A stretch of 9,169 nt of DNA from an uncultured Oscillospiraceae bacterium (GTDB lineage Bacteria > Bacillota_A > Clostridia > Oscillospirales > Oscillospiraceae), in the NCBI GenBank assembly GCA_944387745.1, contig CALXGD010000152.1, positions 1-9,169 on the forward strand. The letters are read 5' to 3'. Below the pieces are notes generated by a model. It was given only the letters and a program-made list of their open reading frames with translations. It made no database searches and had not been told where the DNA came from. Shown here piece by piece: positions 1-6,102 of this stretch (position 1 is its first letter; the number at the start of each line of letters is the position of its first letter). The translations under genes and the position numbers were made by a program.

Positions 1-21
1 TTGCGGCGGAAAACAGAAGAT

Positions 22-98
22 CCGGGTGTGGCGAAGTTTGGTATCGCGCTTGAATGGGGTTCAAGAGGCCGCTGGTTCGAATCCAGTCACTCGGACCA
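22..98 (+). tRNA. tRNA-Pro (anticodon GGG)
   Basis: A complete cloverleaf can be folded by eye. The acceptor stem pairs CCGGGTG (22-28) with CACTCGG (88-94), including one G-T pair, followed by discriminator A95 and an encoded CCA tail (96-98). The anticodon stem is CTTGA (49-53) with TCAAG (61-65). The seven-base loop ATGGGGT places anticodon GGG at 56-58, which reads proline CCC and CCU codons. The T arm contains the standard GGTTCGAATCC. The A32-U38 pair in the loop and the C1-G72/A73 ends are typical of bacterial tRNA-Pro(GGG). The length of 77 bases is normal for this tRNA. It is the only plus-strand gene in the window, and its 3' side borders an AT-rich islet. Confidence 0.95.
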
Positions 99-101
99 AA
101 C

Positions 102-155
102 AATGATAATCCGAACTACATTATCCAGGTGGGTAATGTGTTCGGATTTATCATT
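102..155. other. Long bulged hairpin just downstream of tRNA-Pro
   Basis: Bases 102-123 and 134-155 form an inverted repeat of 21 pairs with one single-base bulge in each arm (T117 and T147) and a ten-base loop (124-133). It starts four bases after the tRNA CCA end. It is AT-rich and has only a weak T stretch behind it, so it is not a textbook intrinsic terminator. It could still end or stabilise the tRNA transcript. Alternatively it is a small palindromic element that arrived with the AT-rich islet. The structure is seen directly; the role is not known. Confidence 0.6.
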
Positions 156-176
156 TCTATTGAGAATATCTTTTGA

Positions 177-213
177 TAAAGGCGAGGACAGAAACCTTTA
201 CTGTCCTCGCTTT
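177..213 (-). terminator. Probable terminator of the small AT-rich gene
   Basis: GCGAGGACAG (182-191) and CTGTCCTCGC (201-210) form a perfect ten-pair stem around a nine-base loop. An A-run flanks one side and TTT the other. It lies 24 bases past the stop codon of the minus-strand gene at 237-515. In that direction the stem is followed by CTTTATC, a modest U-tract. It may also act on readthrough from the tRNA on the plus strand, where TTTCC follows. Confidence 0.65.
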
Positions 214-236
214 CCATGTTATACTCAGTACAATCC

Positions 237-515
237 TCAATTTTGGCGGACATAGAAATTACCTTCCCACTCCCAAAGGGCATAGAGATAATTTCCGCTA
301 TCATCTTCTTTTACACTATACACACGCATAGTTATATCTCCATTCTCAGCCAAATCATCAATGATATATGTAATACCATCTATTACAATAAATTCATTTT
401 CTGCTCCGGATACTGTTCCAATAATCGGGCCTTTAAAAAAGGAATTAATCGCTATACAGAGTAGCAGAATTATAGCAAAGGCAAATGATGTGATTGCTAT
501 TCGCTTTTTAGCCAT
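237..515 (-). CDS. Small membrane-anchored protein of unknown function (92 aa)
   Basis: I do not recognise this protein. It begins MAKKRIAITS, with positive charges followed by a single hydrophobic stretch at about residues 7-27. This is a signal anchor or uncleaved signal peptide that would leave a roughly 60-residue tail outside the cell. The tail is acidic, alternates hydrophobic residues as in beta strands, and ends with an aromatic-rich segment (YALWEWEGNFYV). The ATG at 515 is chosen because GGAGG sits eight bases upstream. A longer reading from 575 would begin inside the promoter. The gene has its own promoter (552-580) and terminator (177-213), so it is a single-gene unit. Its base composition is much more AT-rich than the operons to its right, which points to acquisition from elsewhere. 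It could be a small lipid- or wall-facing accessory protein, but no function is claimed. Confidence 0.75.
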   Translation of the reverse strand: MAKKRIAITSFAFAIILLLCIAINSFFKGPIIGTVSGAENEFIVIDGITYIIDDLAENGDITMRVYSVKEDDSGNYLYALWEWEGNFYVRQN

Positions 516-551
516 TTCATTTTCCTCCACCAAATCTATTCTTTCTATGCA

Positions 552-580
552 ATTATAATCGAGTATTTTGAACAATTCAA
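552..580 (-). promoter_or_regulatory. Sigma-A type promoter for the 92-aa gene
   Basis: On the minus strand, TTGAAT (580-575) and a perfect TATAAT (557-552) are separated by exactly 17 bases. Transcription would begin near 545 and give a leader of about 30 bases before the ATG at 515. This is the best promoter match in the left part of the window and it fixes the gene start downstream of 552. Confidence 0.75.
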
Positions 581-592
581 GGCTGACAATAA

Positions 593-622
593 GGTGGGAA
601 CATCATCTCAGATGTTCCCGCC
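593..622 (-). terminator. Hairpin after the remnant reading frame, possible terminator
   Basis: GGTGGGAACATC (593-604) pairs with GATGTTCCCGCC (611-622) around a six-base loop: 12 positions, 11 of them Watson-Crick. It begins eight bases past the TAA of the remnant frame at 630-833. In the minus direction it is followed by TTATTGT, a weak U-tract. It also insulates the promoter of the 92-aa gene from upstream transcription. A terminator is likely but the poor U-tract leaves doubt. Confidence 0.5.
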
Positions 623-629
623 CTATGCG

Positions 630-833
630 TTAGTCCTGTTTTTCTTCGTCATGTTTCTGCTGTGCTTTCCATTCGGCAAACTCCCTCTGTCCTTCCTCAC
701 TCTCAAAAAACGCTTGAATTTTGGGGAGCAGGACACGGGCCAGGGCCCCCACCTCGTGAAAGGGCATCCCGGTGCTGTTATTTTCCAGGCGGGATTCTGT
801 CCAACAAATGGGACGCAGAGTCTGGTGGACACT
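630..833 (-). pseudogene. 3' remnant of an unidentified coding region
   Basis: A minus-strand frame ending in TAA at 630-632 reads like a real protein tail: a polar stretch, then an amphipathic helix (ALARVLLPKIQAFFESEEG), then a charged end (EFAEWKAQQKHDEEKQD). Going upstream it runs without a start codon or ribosome binding site into the terminator stem at 846-875. The frame meets a stop just beyond that stem. The only internal Met, at 767, would give 45 residues and has no ribosome binding site. I therefore read it as the last 67 residues of a gene that lost its 5' part, perhaps from a mobile element, although I cannot name the family. The alternative is chance open frame, but the composition argues against it. 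Confidence 0.45.
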
Positions 834-845
834 GCCGGAAAACAG

Positions 846-879
846 CGGAAGAGCGCACTGCGGTGCGCTCTTCCGTTTT
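846..879 (-). terminator. Strong bidirectional terminator downstream of the 5'-nucleotidase gene
   Basis: CGGAAGAGCGCAC (846-858) and GTGCGCTCTTCCG (863-875) form a perfect 13-pair GC-rich stem with a TGCG loop. TTTTC follows on the plus side. In the minus direction the stem is followed by CTGTTTTCC, so it can work both ways. It lies 38 bases past the stop codon of the nucleotidase gene at 914 and is its natural end. Confidence 0.85.
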
Positions 880-913
880 CAACAGAGGATATTTTACGAG
901 GGTTACCCCGGAA

Positions 914-2916
914 TCACCGGGCGGGAATGGCCAGAATCTGGCCGATGAAGATCAGATTGGGGTCAGAAACGGTGTCTCGGTTGGCCTCGTAGATCTCATC
1001 CCAGCGGGCGCCGCTGCCCAGCTTCTCCTGGGCGATCTTCCAAAGGGAGTCGCCGGCCGCCACCACGTAGGTGATGCCTTCTGCGGGCTCCTCCGCAGGC
1101 TCGGCAGGATCCTGGGGCTCAGGCTCTGTCGCGGGCTCCTCGGGCTCCACCACAGGCTCCTCAGGCTCTGTTACGGACTCTTCAGGCTCCTCGGGGATTT
1201 CAGAGGCGGTCACGATGGTGATGCGGCCGGCGGGCTGGGCGTAGCCAGTGACCACGCCGCCCTCGAAGGACTGAATATAGTTGGCCAGCACCATGTAGTC
1301 CTCCATCACATAGTCTAACACATTCACTGCCCCGTCGAACATGGCGAAGCCGTCGCCCAGATCCCGCAGGGTGTAGTTGTAGCCGGCCAGGTTGTAGCTG
1401 GCGGCCAGGTCCAGAGGCTCATACTCCCCAGTCTCATTGTTGAGCACCTGCACGTCGGTGACCCGGTACTCCCCGGTGGGGCCGCCGGTCCATACCTCCT
1501 TGTCGTCCTGCTGGACGGTGGAGGGGATGGCGGTGTTGATGGTGTATTTCAGGCCGGACACCTGGAGAAAGCCGCCGTTCTCCACAGCGAGCTCCCCGTC
1601 GGGGGCCACGTCTTTGGCACCCCACTCCAGAGCGTCCAGGAGCTGCTGGCCGGTGACGGTCTGTAGGCAGGCCACGTTGCCGAAGGTGTGGATCTCCTTG
1701 CAGGTCTTGTAGGACAGCTCGCCGGTAATGGCCCCGTTGCGGATGCCGCCGCCGTTCATAACAGCCACATCTACGTCCAGGCCCATATTGTCAAAGAGAT
1801 AGTACAGGGCATCGGCGACGAAGTCGCCAGTGTTGGTCTCCCGCTTGCGCACCAGGCGGTTGCCGTCAGCGTCATAGTTGTCCAGCACATCGGCGGTGGA
1901 GCCGATAATCTGGCCCAGCTCAGCGTCGATCTCAGCCACCCAGGCGTCCTCAATGGCCTTTACATCGGCGTCGGGGGTCACATGGGCCAGATCCTCGCCG
2001 GTGAGCAGCTCCGTGGTGATGGTGCCGTCGGCGGAGATAGTCATCTGGCCCAGGTTGTTCAGATATTCGCCCGTCTGGGTGAGGATGACGGTATTCCGGT
2101 CTCATCGGCTACCTCTTCCATCTCCACCTCATTCTGAGAGTGGCCGTCAATGAAAGCGTCCAGGCCGGTGGTGTTGGCGATGACCTCTCTGGAAGTCCAG
2201 GGGATGGAGGAGGCATCGATGCCCAGGTGGCCCAGGGCGATTACGTAGTCAGCTTCGGCAGAGGCGGCGTCGATGGCGGTCTGCACTGCCTCATAAAGGT
2301 CAGAGCCGTCCTCACCGCCGGCGATGCCGTAGATGTAGTTGCCTGCGTCATCCTGGAAGTAGGCGGGGGTGGACTTGGAGAAGGACTCAGGGGTGGTGAT
2401 GCCGACGAAGGCGATCTTCACTCCGCTGCTCTCCAGCACCACGTAGCTGTCCAGCACGTTCTCACCGGGCACGCCGGCTTCCTCGTGGTAGAAGTTGCAG
2501 GACACATAGGGAAAGTCAGCGGCATCAATGGCTGCCAGGGCGCCCTCCATGTCGTAGTCGAACTCGTGGTTGCCCAGGGTGGCCACGTCATAGCCGGCAG
2601 CGTTCATCAGCTGGATGATGGTGGCGCCCTTGTCCATAGAGCCGTAGGCAGTGCCCTGGATGTGGTCGCCGGCGTCCACCAGCAGTGCGCCGTCCAGGGT
2701 GGCTTTATAGCCGGCCACCTTGGAGTAGGTCAGGCCGTTCTCGTTGCCCTCGCCCACGTTGTTGTCGATGTAGGTGTGGATGTCGTTGGTGTACAGAATG
2801 GTAACTGCCCCGTCCTGTCCGGCGTCAGCCTCAGCGGCGCTGGCGGTGATGGCCAGCGACAGGCACATGGCTGCTGAGAGGCCCAGAGAGAGCAGTCGGG
2901 ATGCGTGTGTTCTCAC
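914..2916 (-). pseudogene. Secreted UshA-like 5'-nucleotidase with C-terminal LysM, frameshifted
   Basis: When one missing base near 2094 is restored, this reads as one 667-residue exported enzyme that removes phosphate from nucleotides outside the cell. It has a signal peptide (residues 1 to about 28, ending ASA-AEA). A metallophosphatase domain follows, with the UshA-type metal ligands D45 and H47 (TNDIH), D84 (GDH), N116 (GNHE), H230 (GH) and H259/Q261 (GHSQ). The nucleotide-binding C-terminal domain spans about 340-570 and contains MNGGGIRNG and GDGFAMF. Then comes a Pro/Glu-rich linker (573-613) and a LysM domain (615-667, GDSLWKIA) that would hold it to peptidoglycan. The GTG at 2916 is the start, with an AGGTGGG site six bases upstream. 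As it stands the frame ends early at 2059, and the second half (in frame from Met 2044) lacks a ribosome binding site. The gene has its own promoter and terminator. Confidence 0.88.
2091..2100 (-). other. Single-base frameshift inside the 5'-nucleotidase gene
   Basis: On the minus strand the reading runs EVADETG and then leaves frame at GGAATACC. Adding one base (for example GGAAATACC) restores the continuous reading ETGNTVILTQTGEYLNNLGQ into the second half, with no other change needed. The total length then becomes an exact multiple of three (2004 bases). The out-of-frame tail adds only about ten residues before TGA at 2059. The site is not a long homopolymer, so either a true recent mutation or a sequencing or assembly error is possible. 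Confidence 0.85.
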
Positions 2917-2945
2917 ACAAAACCCACCTTCCTTTGATAAAATGT

Positions 2946-2986
2946 GTCCCGAAAAAACGGAACTTCGCTGGAATAAACATTCCAGC
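2946..2986 (-). promoter_or_regulatory. Leader of the nucleotidase gene: two tandem hairpins
   Basis: Between the promoter and the GTG start, minus-strand RNA would form two hairpins in a row. The first is a perfect eight-pair stem, GCTGGAAT/ATTCCAGC (2967-2986), with a four-base loop. The second is a six-pair stem, GTTCCG/CGGGAC with a U6 loop (2946-2963). The first dyad lies at the expected transcription start, so it could instead be a repressor operator in DNA. No known riboswitch class is recognised. Confidence 0.45.
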
Positions 2987-2993
2987 CCAATTT

Positions 2994-3022
2994 ATGATAG
3001 AAAAAAGATACAGGAATGACAA
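2994..3022 (-). promoter_or_regulatory. Sigma-A type promoter for the 5'-nucleotidase gene
   Basis: On the minus strand, TTGTCA (3022-3017) is followed after exactly 17 bases by TATCAT (2999-2994). Transcription would start near 2987, giving a leader of about 70 bases before the GTG at 2916. The promoter shows that the nucleotidase is expressed apart from the tetrapyrrole operon upstream. Confidence 0.7.
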
Positions 3023-3254
3023 GTGCGGGGAGGCAAAGATCCAGTAAAAAGAAGGTTAAGCAGGAGTGCGCCGCATAGCTGCCCGTGATCTCTTGGGCTT
3101 GCAGCTGATCTGACTGTTTCGGGCGGCGGATGGGGTCAGCGCTCTCATTGCCCTGGGGCTGCTGGTGCACTGTAATCCCATGGGGTGCACCATAAACCTC
3201 TCTCAGAGGATAGTAGGATAGCAGTTGGTGGAGTGCCGGCATTGGGAGGAAATT
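3023..3254. other. Intergenic stretch with no recognisable gene
   Basis: This is most of the 338-base gap between the acetyltransferase stop and the nucleotidase start. I see no convincing coding frame. A minus-strand frame crosses it (2913-3242), but it runs through the promoter and leader and has no good ribosome binding site. There is a seven-pair inverted repeat, GGTGCAC (3164-3170) with GTGCACC (3185-3191), without a U-tract, and a small CCTCT/AGAGG dyad (3198-3210). No clear terminator for the upstream operon is visible, so some readthrough into the nucleotidase gene is possible. Confidence 0.5.
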
Positions 3255-3872
3255 TTAAACTTGATGGATCTCCCGCTGTAGCCCCTCTAAAAATTCCGCT
3301 GCCGGAATTCCGTCCATCTGGGTGTGGTGAAACTGGAAGGACACCGGCAGAGTGGCGCGCAGCCACTTTTTCCGGTATTTGCCCCAGATGAGGAAGGGGT
3401 TGTTGTAACACCCGGCATAGATGTTCATGGCCCCGTCGATCTCATACCCGGCCAGGGCGGAGGTGCCGATGACCATATAGTCCTCACCCAGCTCATAGCT
3501 CTCCCCGCTCTTGCGGACCTGTCCGGTGAGCTTCAGGTAGTCCCCATTGAACTGCTCCAGGTCGGGAGAAACGGGAATGTCACAGGTGGCGATACCGCCG
3601 CCCTGGGTGGACACCACCACATTGATGGCCAGGCGGTCATACTGAATCAGCTTGTCGCCCACCGGGAGCAAGTAGAAATCCTCTGTCCGGGCTGCCGCCT
3701 TTCCGATGCACCAACACAGAAGCATATTGAATTTATAGCCCCGTTTCCGACTCATACGCACCAGCGGCGTTACATCCAGGGTCTTGATCAGAGTCACCAT
3801 GGGCATGGGGGCTTTTCTCCAGAGCTCAAAGGCCAGCGCCCGGGAGGTGCTTTGGGGATCTACTTCTTTCAT
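3255..3872 (-). CDS. CatA-like O-acetyltransferase (205 aa)
   Basis: This belongs to the chloramphenicol acetyltransferase (type A) fold family, which moves an acetyl group from acetyl-CoA to a hydroxyl and works as a cytoplasmic trimer. The C-terminus carries the catalytic signature HHTQMDG, with H183 as the expected base and D187 as its structural partner. The length and the order of segments fit the family. The ATG at 3872 is preferred because AAAGGAG sits six bases upstream; an ATG at 3893 would add seven residues and has no site. The ribosome binding site and first 47 bases lie inside the end of the upstream siroheme gene, which suggests translational coupling as the last gene of the operon. 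Many relatives in anaerobes do not confer chloramphenicol resistance, so the substrate is open. Its place beside tetrapyrrole genes may mean a different acceptor, but that is inference. Confidence 0.85.
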   Translation of the reverse strand: MKEVDPQSTSRALAFELWRKAPMPMVTLIKTLDVTPLVRMSRKRGYKFNMLLCWCIGKAAARTEDFYLLPVGDKLIQYDRLAINVVVSTQGGGIATCDIPVSPDLEQFNGDYLKLTGQVRKSGESYELGEDYMVIGTSALAGYEIDGAMNIYAGCYNNPFLIWGKYRKKWLRATLPVSFQFHHTQMDGIPAAEFLEGLQREIHQV

Positions 3873-6090
3873 ACGGCTCTCCTTTTTGTCCATCCAATTC
3901 GGTTCGGTTGGCTACGGCTCGGGCGTTTCCATCCCAGTGCTCTGCCGCTGTCTGAACCAAGCTCTCAGCGGAGATTTCCCGGGCAATGAGGAAGGGGTGA
4001 TCCGTGCGGGTGGAGAGGGCCCGGGCTGTGACGGGGCCGATACACAGACAGGAGACGCGGGCGGGCAGAGGCACTCCAGTGTCCAGCAGAAAGTCTACGC
4101 CGCTGGCGCTGGAAAACACCAGAAAGTCCGCTTGCTCCAGCTGCTGCTGGAGGTCGGCGGGGTCTGTAGGACTGGGGGCAAGGCGGTATAGAGGGACGTC
4201 CTGTGTGGAAAAGGCTGCCGCCAAACCGGCGAAAAGGGCCTGAGAGCCCAGCTGAGAGCGGAAGAGGCGTACCGCTTGGCCAGGAGACACCGCCTTACCC
4301 AGGGCGTCCAGAAGGCCCTGAGTGGTGTGCAGCTCCGGACAGAGGTCGGGGACAATCCCGTGACGGCGGAGGGCGGCCCCGGTGGCGGGACCGATGACGC
4401 CGAAGGAGCAGCGGGACAGGTGGCGCAGATCGACGCCCGCCCCGTGGAGGCGGCGGAAGAAGGACTCCACGCCGTTTTGACTGGTGAATACTGCCCAGCT
4501 GGGCTCTCTGGTGAGCTGTTCCCAGTCAAAGGAGACGGGCAGCTCCTCCACATGGGAGGTCATAAGGGAGAAGGGGCGAGCACCCAGGGGGAGGAGGGCG
4601 GAGCGCAGCCGGGCCTGCACCGCAGGTGTGCCGGTGAGGGCCACCCGCGCCCCCTCCAGAGGGCGGCACAGTGTGGCGGACAGGTCCAATCCGGCGGTCT
4701 CCCCCACCACAATGACGGCGGGGGGAAGCACTCCTGCCTTCTCCGCCTCTGAAGGGAGCCGGCCCAGGGGGGCGCGGACGGTGATGGGGTGGGGGGCACA
4801 GCCGCCGGAGACAACGGCAGCTGGAGTTTCCGCCGCCCGGCCGGCGGCAATCAGCCGCTGGACAATCTCGGACAGCTGGGACAGTCCCATAAGGATCACC
4901 AGGGTTCCCTCTAACTTTGCCAGAGAATCCAGCTGATGGGTGGCGCCCTCTGCGGTGTGGGCAGTAATCACGTGGAAGCTGCGGCTCAGTCCCCGGTGGG
5001 TGACGGGGATGCCGGCCTGCCCGGGGATAGCGATAGAGGAGGAGATGCCGGGCACCACCTCAAAGGGGATGGCAGCGGCCTGAAGCGCCTGGACCTCCTC
5101 ACCACCTCGGCCAAAGACAAAGGGGTCGCCCCCCTTGAGGCGAACCACTGTTTTGTCCGTCCGGGCCAGAGCAATCAGGGTTTGGGAGATCTCCTCCTGA
5201 GGGGCGGAGTGGCGGCCCAACCGCTTGCCCATGTAGATTTTTTGGGCTGCGGGCGGCGTCTCATCCAGAAGCTCCTCCGCAATCAGGTCGTCATATACCA
5301 CCGCGTCGCAGCTTCGAAGCAGGCGCAGACCCCTGACTGTGATCCAGTCGGCGGGGCCGCAGCCCGCCCCCACCAGATAGACGCAGCCGAGTTTCTGTTC
5401 CATAGTATTTTCCTCCTTTTGGGGAACATAAATGGGACATGAGGACGATTCTTCATGTTTTGCAGGGGACTTTTGAGGCCGCTCCTGCTGTCTGTACAGA
5501 ATTTGTTCCGTCTCATCCCAGTTCAGCGGCCGCCCGGACTCCAGAGCGGCGGAGAGCAGATGGGTAAAAGCCTCTCTGTGCCGCTCTTGGGGGAGGACGG
5601 CTTTCACGTTCCCCCGAACTCTGCCCAGCCAGTCCAGAATGGGCTCCAGAGAGTAGGGGAGAAGCTTCTCCACCTCGCTCCGTACCCAGGCACTGACGGC
5701 GGGACTGGCGCCCTCAGTGGAGATGCCGAGGGACAGCTGGCCGCGGCGGACCACGGCGGGGAAGAGGAAGGTGCTCTCATCCCGGCTGTCTGCCACATCC
5801 ACGGGGATGGACCGGGCGCGGCAGAGCAGGGCAATGGTGCGGTTGATCTGTCGGTCGTCTGTGGCGGCCACCGCCAGAGACACGCCCTCAAGCAGTTCCG
5901 GGGCAAAGGGGCGGCGGAGCAGCTCTGCCTGTTCTGGGATTGCATCTAGGGCGGGAAAGCTGGGGGCGCACAGAATTACCCGCGGGCCGTAGGACAGCAG
6001 GACCTTGGCTTTCCGGGCCGCCACCGGCCCGCCGCCGGCAATCAGGACGGTTTTCCCGGTCAGATCCACAAACAGGGGGAAATAGGCCAC
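3826..6090 (-). CDS. cobA: Fused precorrin-2 dehydrogenase / uroporphyrinogen-III methyltransferase / uroporphyrinogen-III synthase
   Basis: One frame of 754 residues carries three steps of the siroheme and corrin branch. Residues 1 to about 190 are a CysG-type precorrin-2 dehydrogenase with the NAD-binding GGGPVAARK (19-27), TDDRQINR and FLFPAVV. Residues 236-470 are uroporphyrinogen-III C-methyltransferase: VGAGCG near 240, GKRLGRHS (288-295), VVRLKGGDPFVFGRGGEE (315-332) and VVPGISS. Residues 480-719 are HemD: FTSQNGVESF, VIGPATG, VFSSASG and CIGPVTARAL. The GTG at 6090 is chosen because GGAGG lies seven bases upstream, overlapping the stop of the ATPase gene 12 bases away. The roughly 40-residue linker (190-229) encodes a complete ribosome binding site before Met230, so a shorter CobA-HemD may also be made. 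The last 35 residues have no domain match and overlap the next gene. HemB and HemC are not in the window. Confidence 0.93.
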   Translation of the reverse strand: MAYFPLFVDLTGKTVLIAGGGPVAARKAKVLLSYGPRVILCAPSFPALDAIPEQAELLRRPFAPELLEGVSLAVAATDDRQINRTIALLCRARSIPVDVADSRDESTFLFPAVVRRGQLSLGISTEGASPAVSAWVRSEVEKLLPYSLEPILDWLGRVRGNVKAVLPQERHREAFTHLLSAALESGRPLNWDETEQILYRQQERPQKSPAKHEESSSCPIYVPQKEENTMEQKLGCVYLVGAGCGPADWITVRGLRLLRSCDAVVYDDLIAEELLDETPPAAQKIYMGKRLGRHSAPQEEISQTLIALARTDKTVVRLKGGDPFVFGRGGEEVQALQAAAIPFEVVPGISSSIAIPGQAGIPVTHRGLSRSFHVITAHTAEGATHQLDSLAKLEGTLVILMGLSQLSEIVQRLIAAGRAAETPAAVVSGGCAPHPITVRAPLGRLPSEAEKAGVLPPAVIVVGETAGLDLSATLCRPLEGARVALTGTPAVQARLRSALLPLGARPFSLMTSHVEELPVSFDWEQLTREPSWAVFTSQNGVESFFRRLHGAGVDLRHLSRCSFGVIGPATGAALRRHGIVPDLCPELHTTQGLLDALGKAVSPGQAVRLFRSQLGSQALFAGLAAAFSTQDVPLYRLAPSPTDPADLQQQLEQADFLVFSSASGVDFLLDTGVPLPARVSCLCIGPVTARALSTRTDHPFLIAREISAESLVQTAAEHWDGNARAVANRTELDGQKGEPYERSRSPKHLPGAGL
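5401..5420 (-). promoter_or_regulatory. Internal ribosome binding site and start at the dehydrogenase/methyltransferase junction
   Basis: Inside the fused gene the minus strand reads AAAAGGAGG (5420-5412), eight bases, then ATG (5403-5401) followed by GAACAGAAACTC. The methyltransferase domain begins six residues later. This is at least as good a ribosome binding site as any at a gene start in the window. In-frame it encodes QKEEN of the linker. It would yield a 525-residue CobA-HemD protein in addition to the 754-residue fusion. Confidence 0.7.
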
Positions 6091-6102
6091 AAGACCGCCT
6101 CC

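Noticed and set aside
22..98. Attachment site with a repeat of the tRNA 3' end elsewhere in the window
   Set aside because: No second copy of the T-arm/acceptor sequence was seen by eye in the window, so an integrated element cannot be delimited here.
662..1318. Plus-strand open frame of 218 codons
   Set aside because: It lies opposite the nucleotidase C-terminal region and the remnant frame, is rich in Gly, Arg and Leu as expected of an antisense shadow in GC-rich DNA, and has no ribosome binding site or domain.
2140..2877. Plus-strand open frame of 245 codons
   Set aside because: It is a shadow of the nucleotidase N-terminal domain, made almost wholly of Gly, Val, Ala and His. The minus strand has clear metal-binding motifs instead.
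3164..3191. GGTGCAC/GTGCACC inverted repeat as terminator of the tetrapyrrole operon
   Set aside because: The stem has only seven pairs, the loop is long and no U-tract follows in the minus direction.
2913..3242. Minus-strand frame of 109 codons between the nucleotidase and acetyltransferase genes
   Set aside because: It would run through a good promoter and the leader hairpins. It has no clear ribosome binding site or protein-like domain pattern.
3255..3872. Calling the acetyltransferase a chloramphenicol resistance gene
   Set aside because: The fold and HHxxxDG motif support a CatA-like enzyme, but the genomic context is metabolic and there are no mobile-element signs around it, so drug resistance is not supported.
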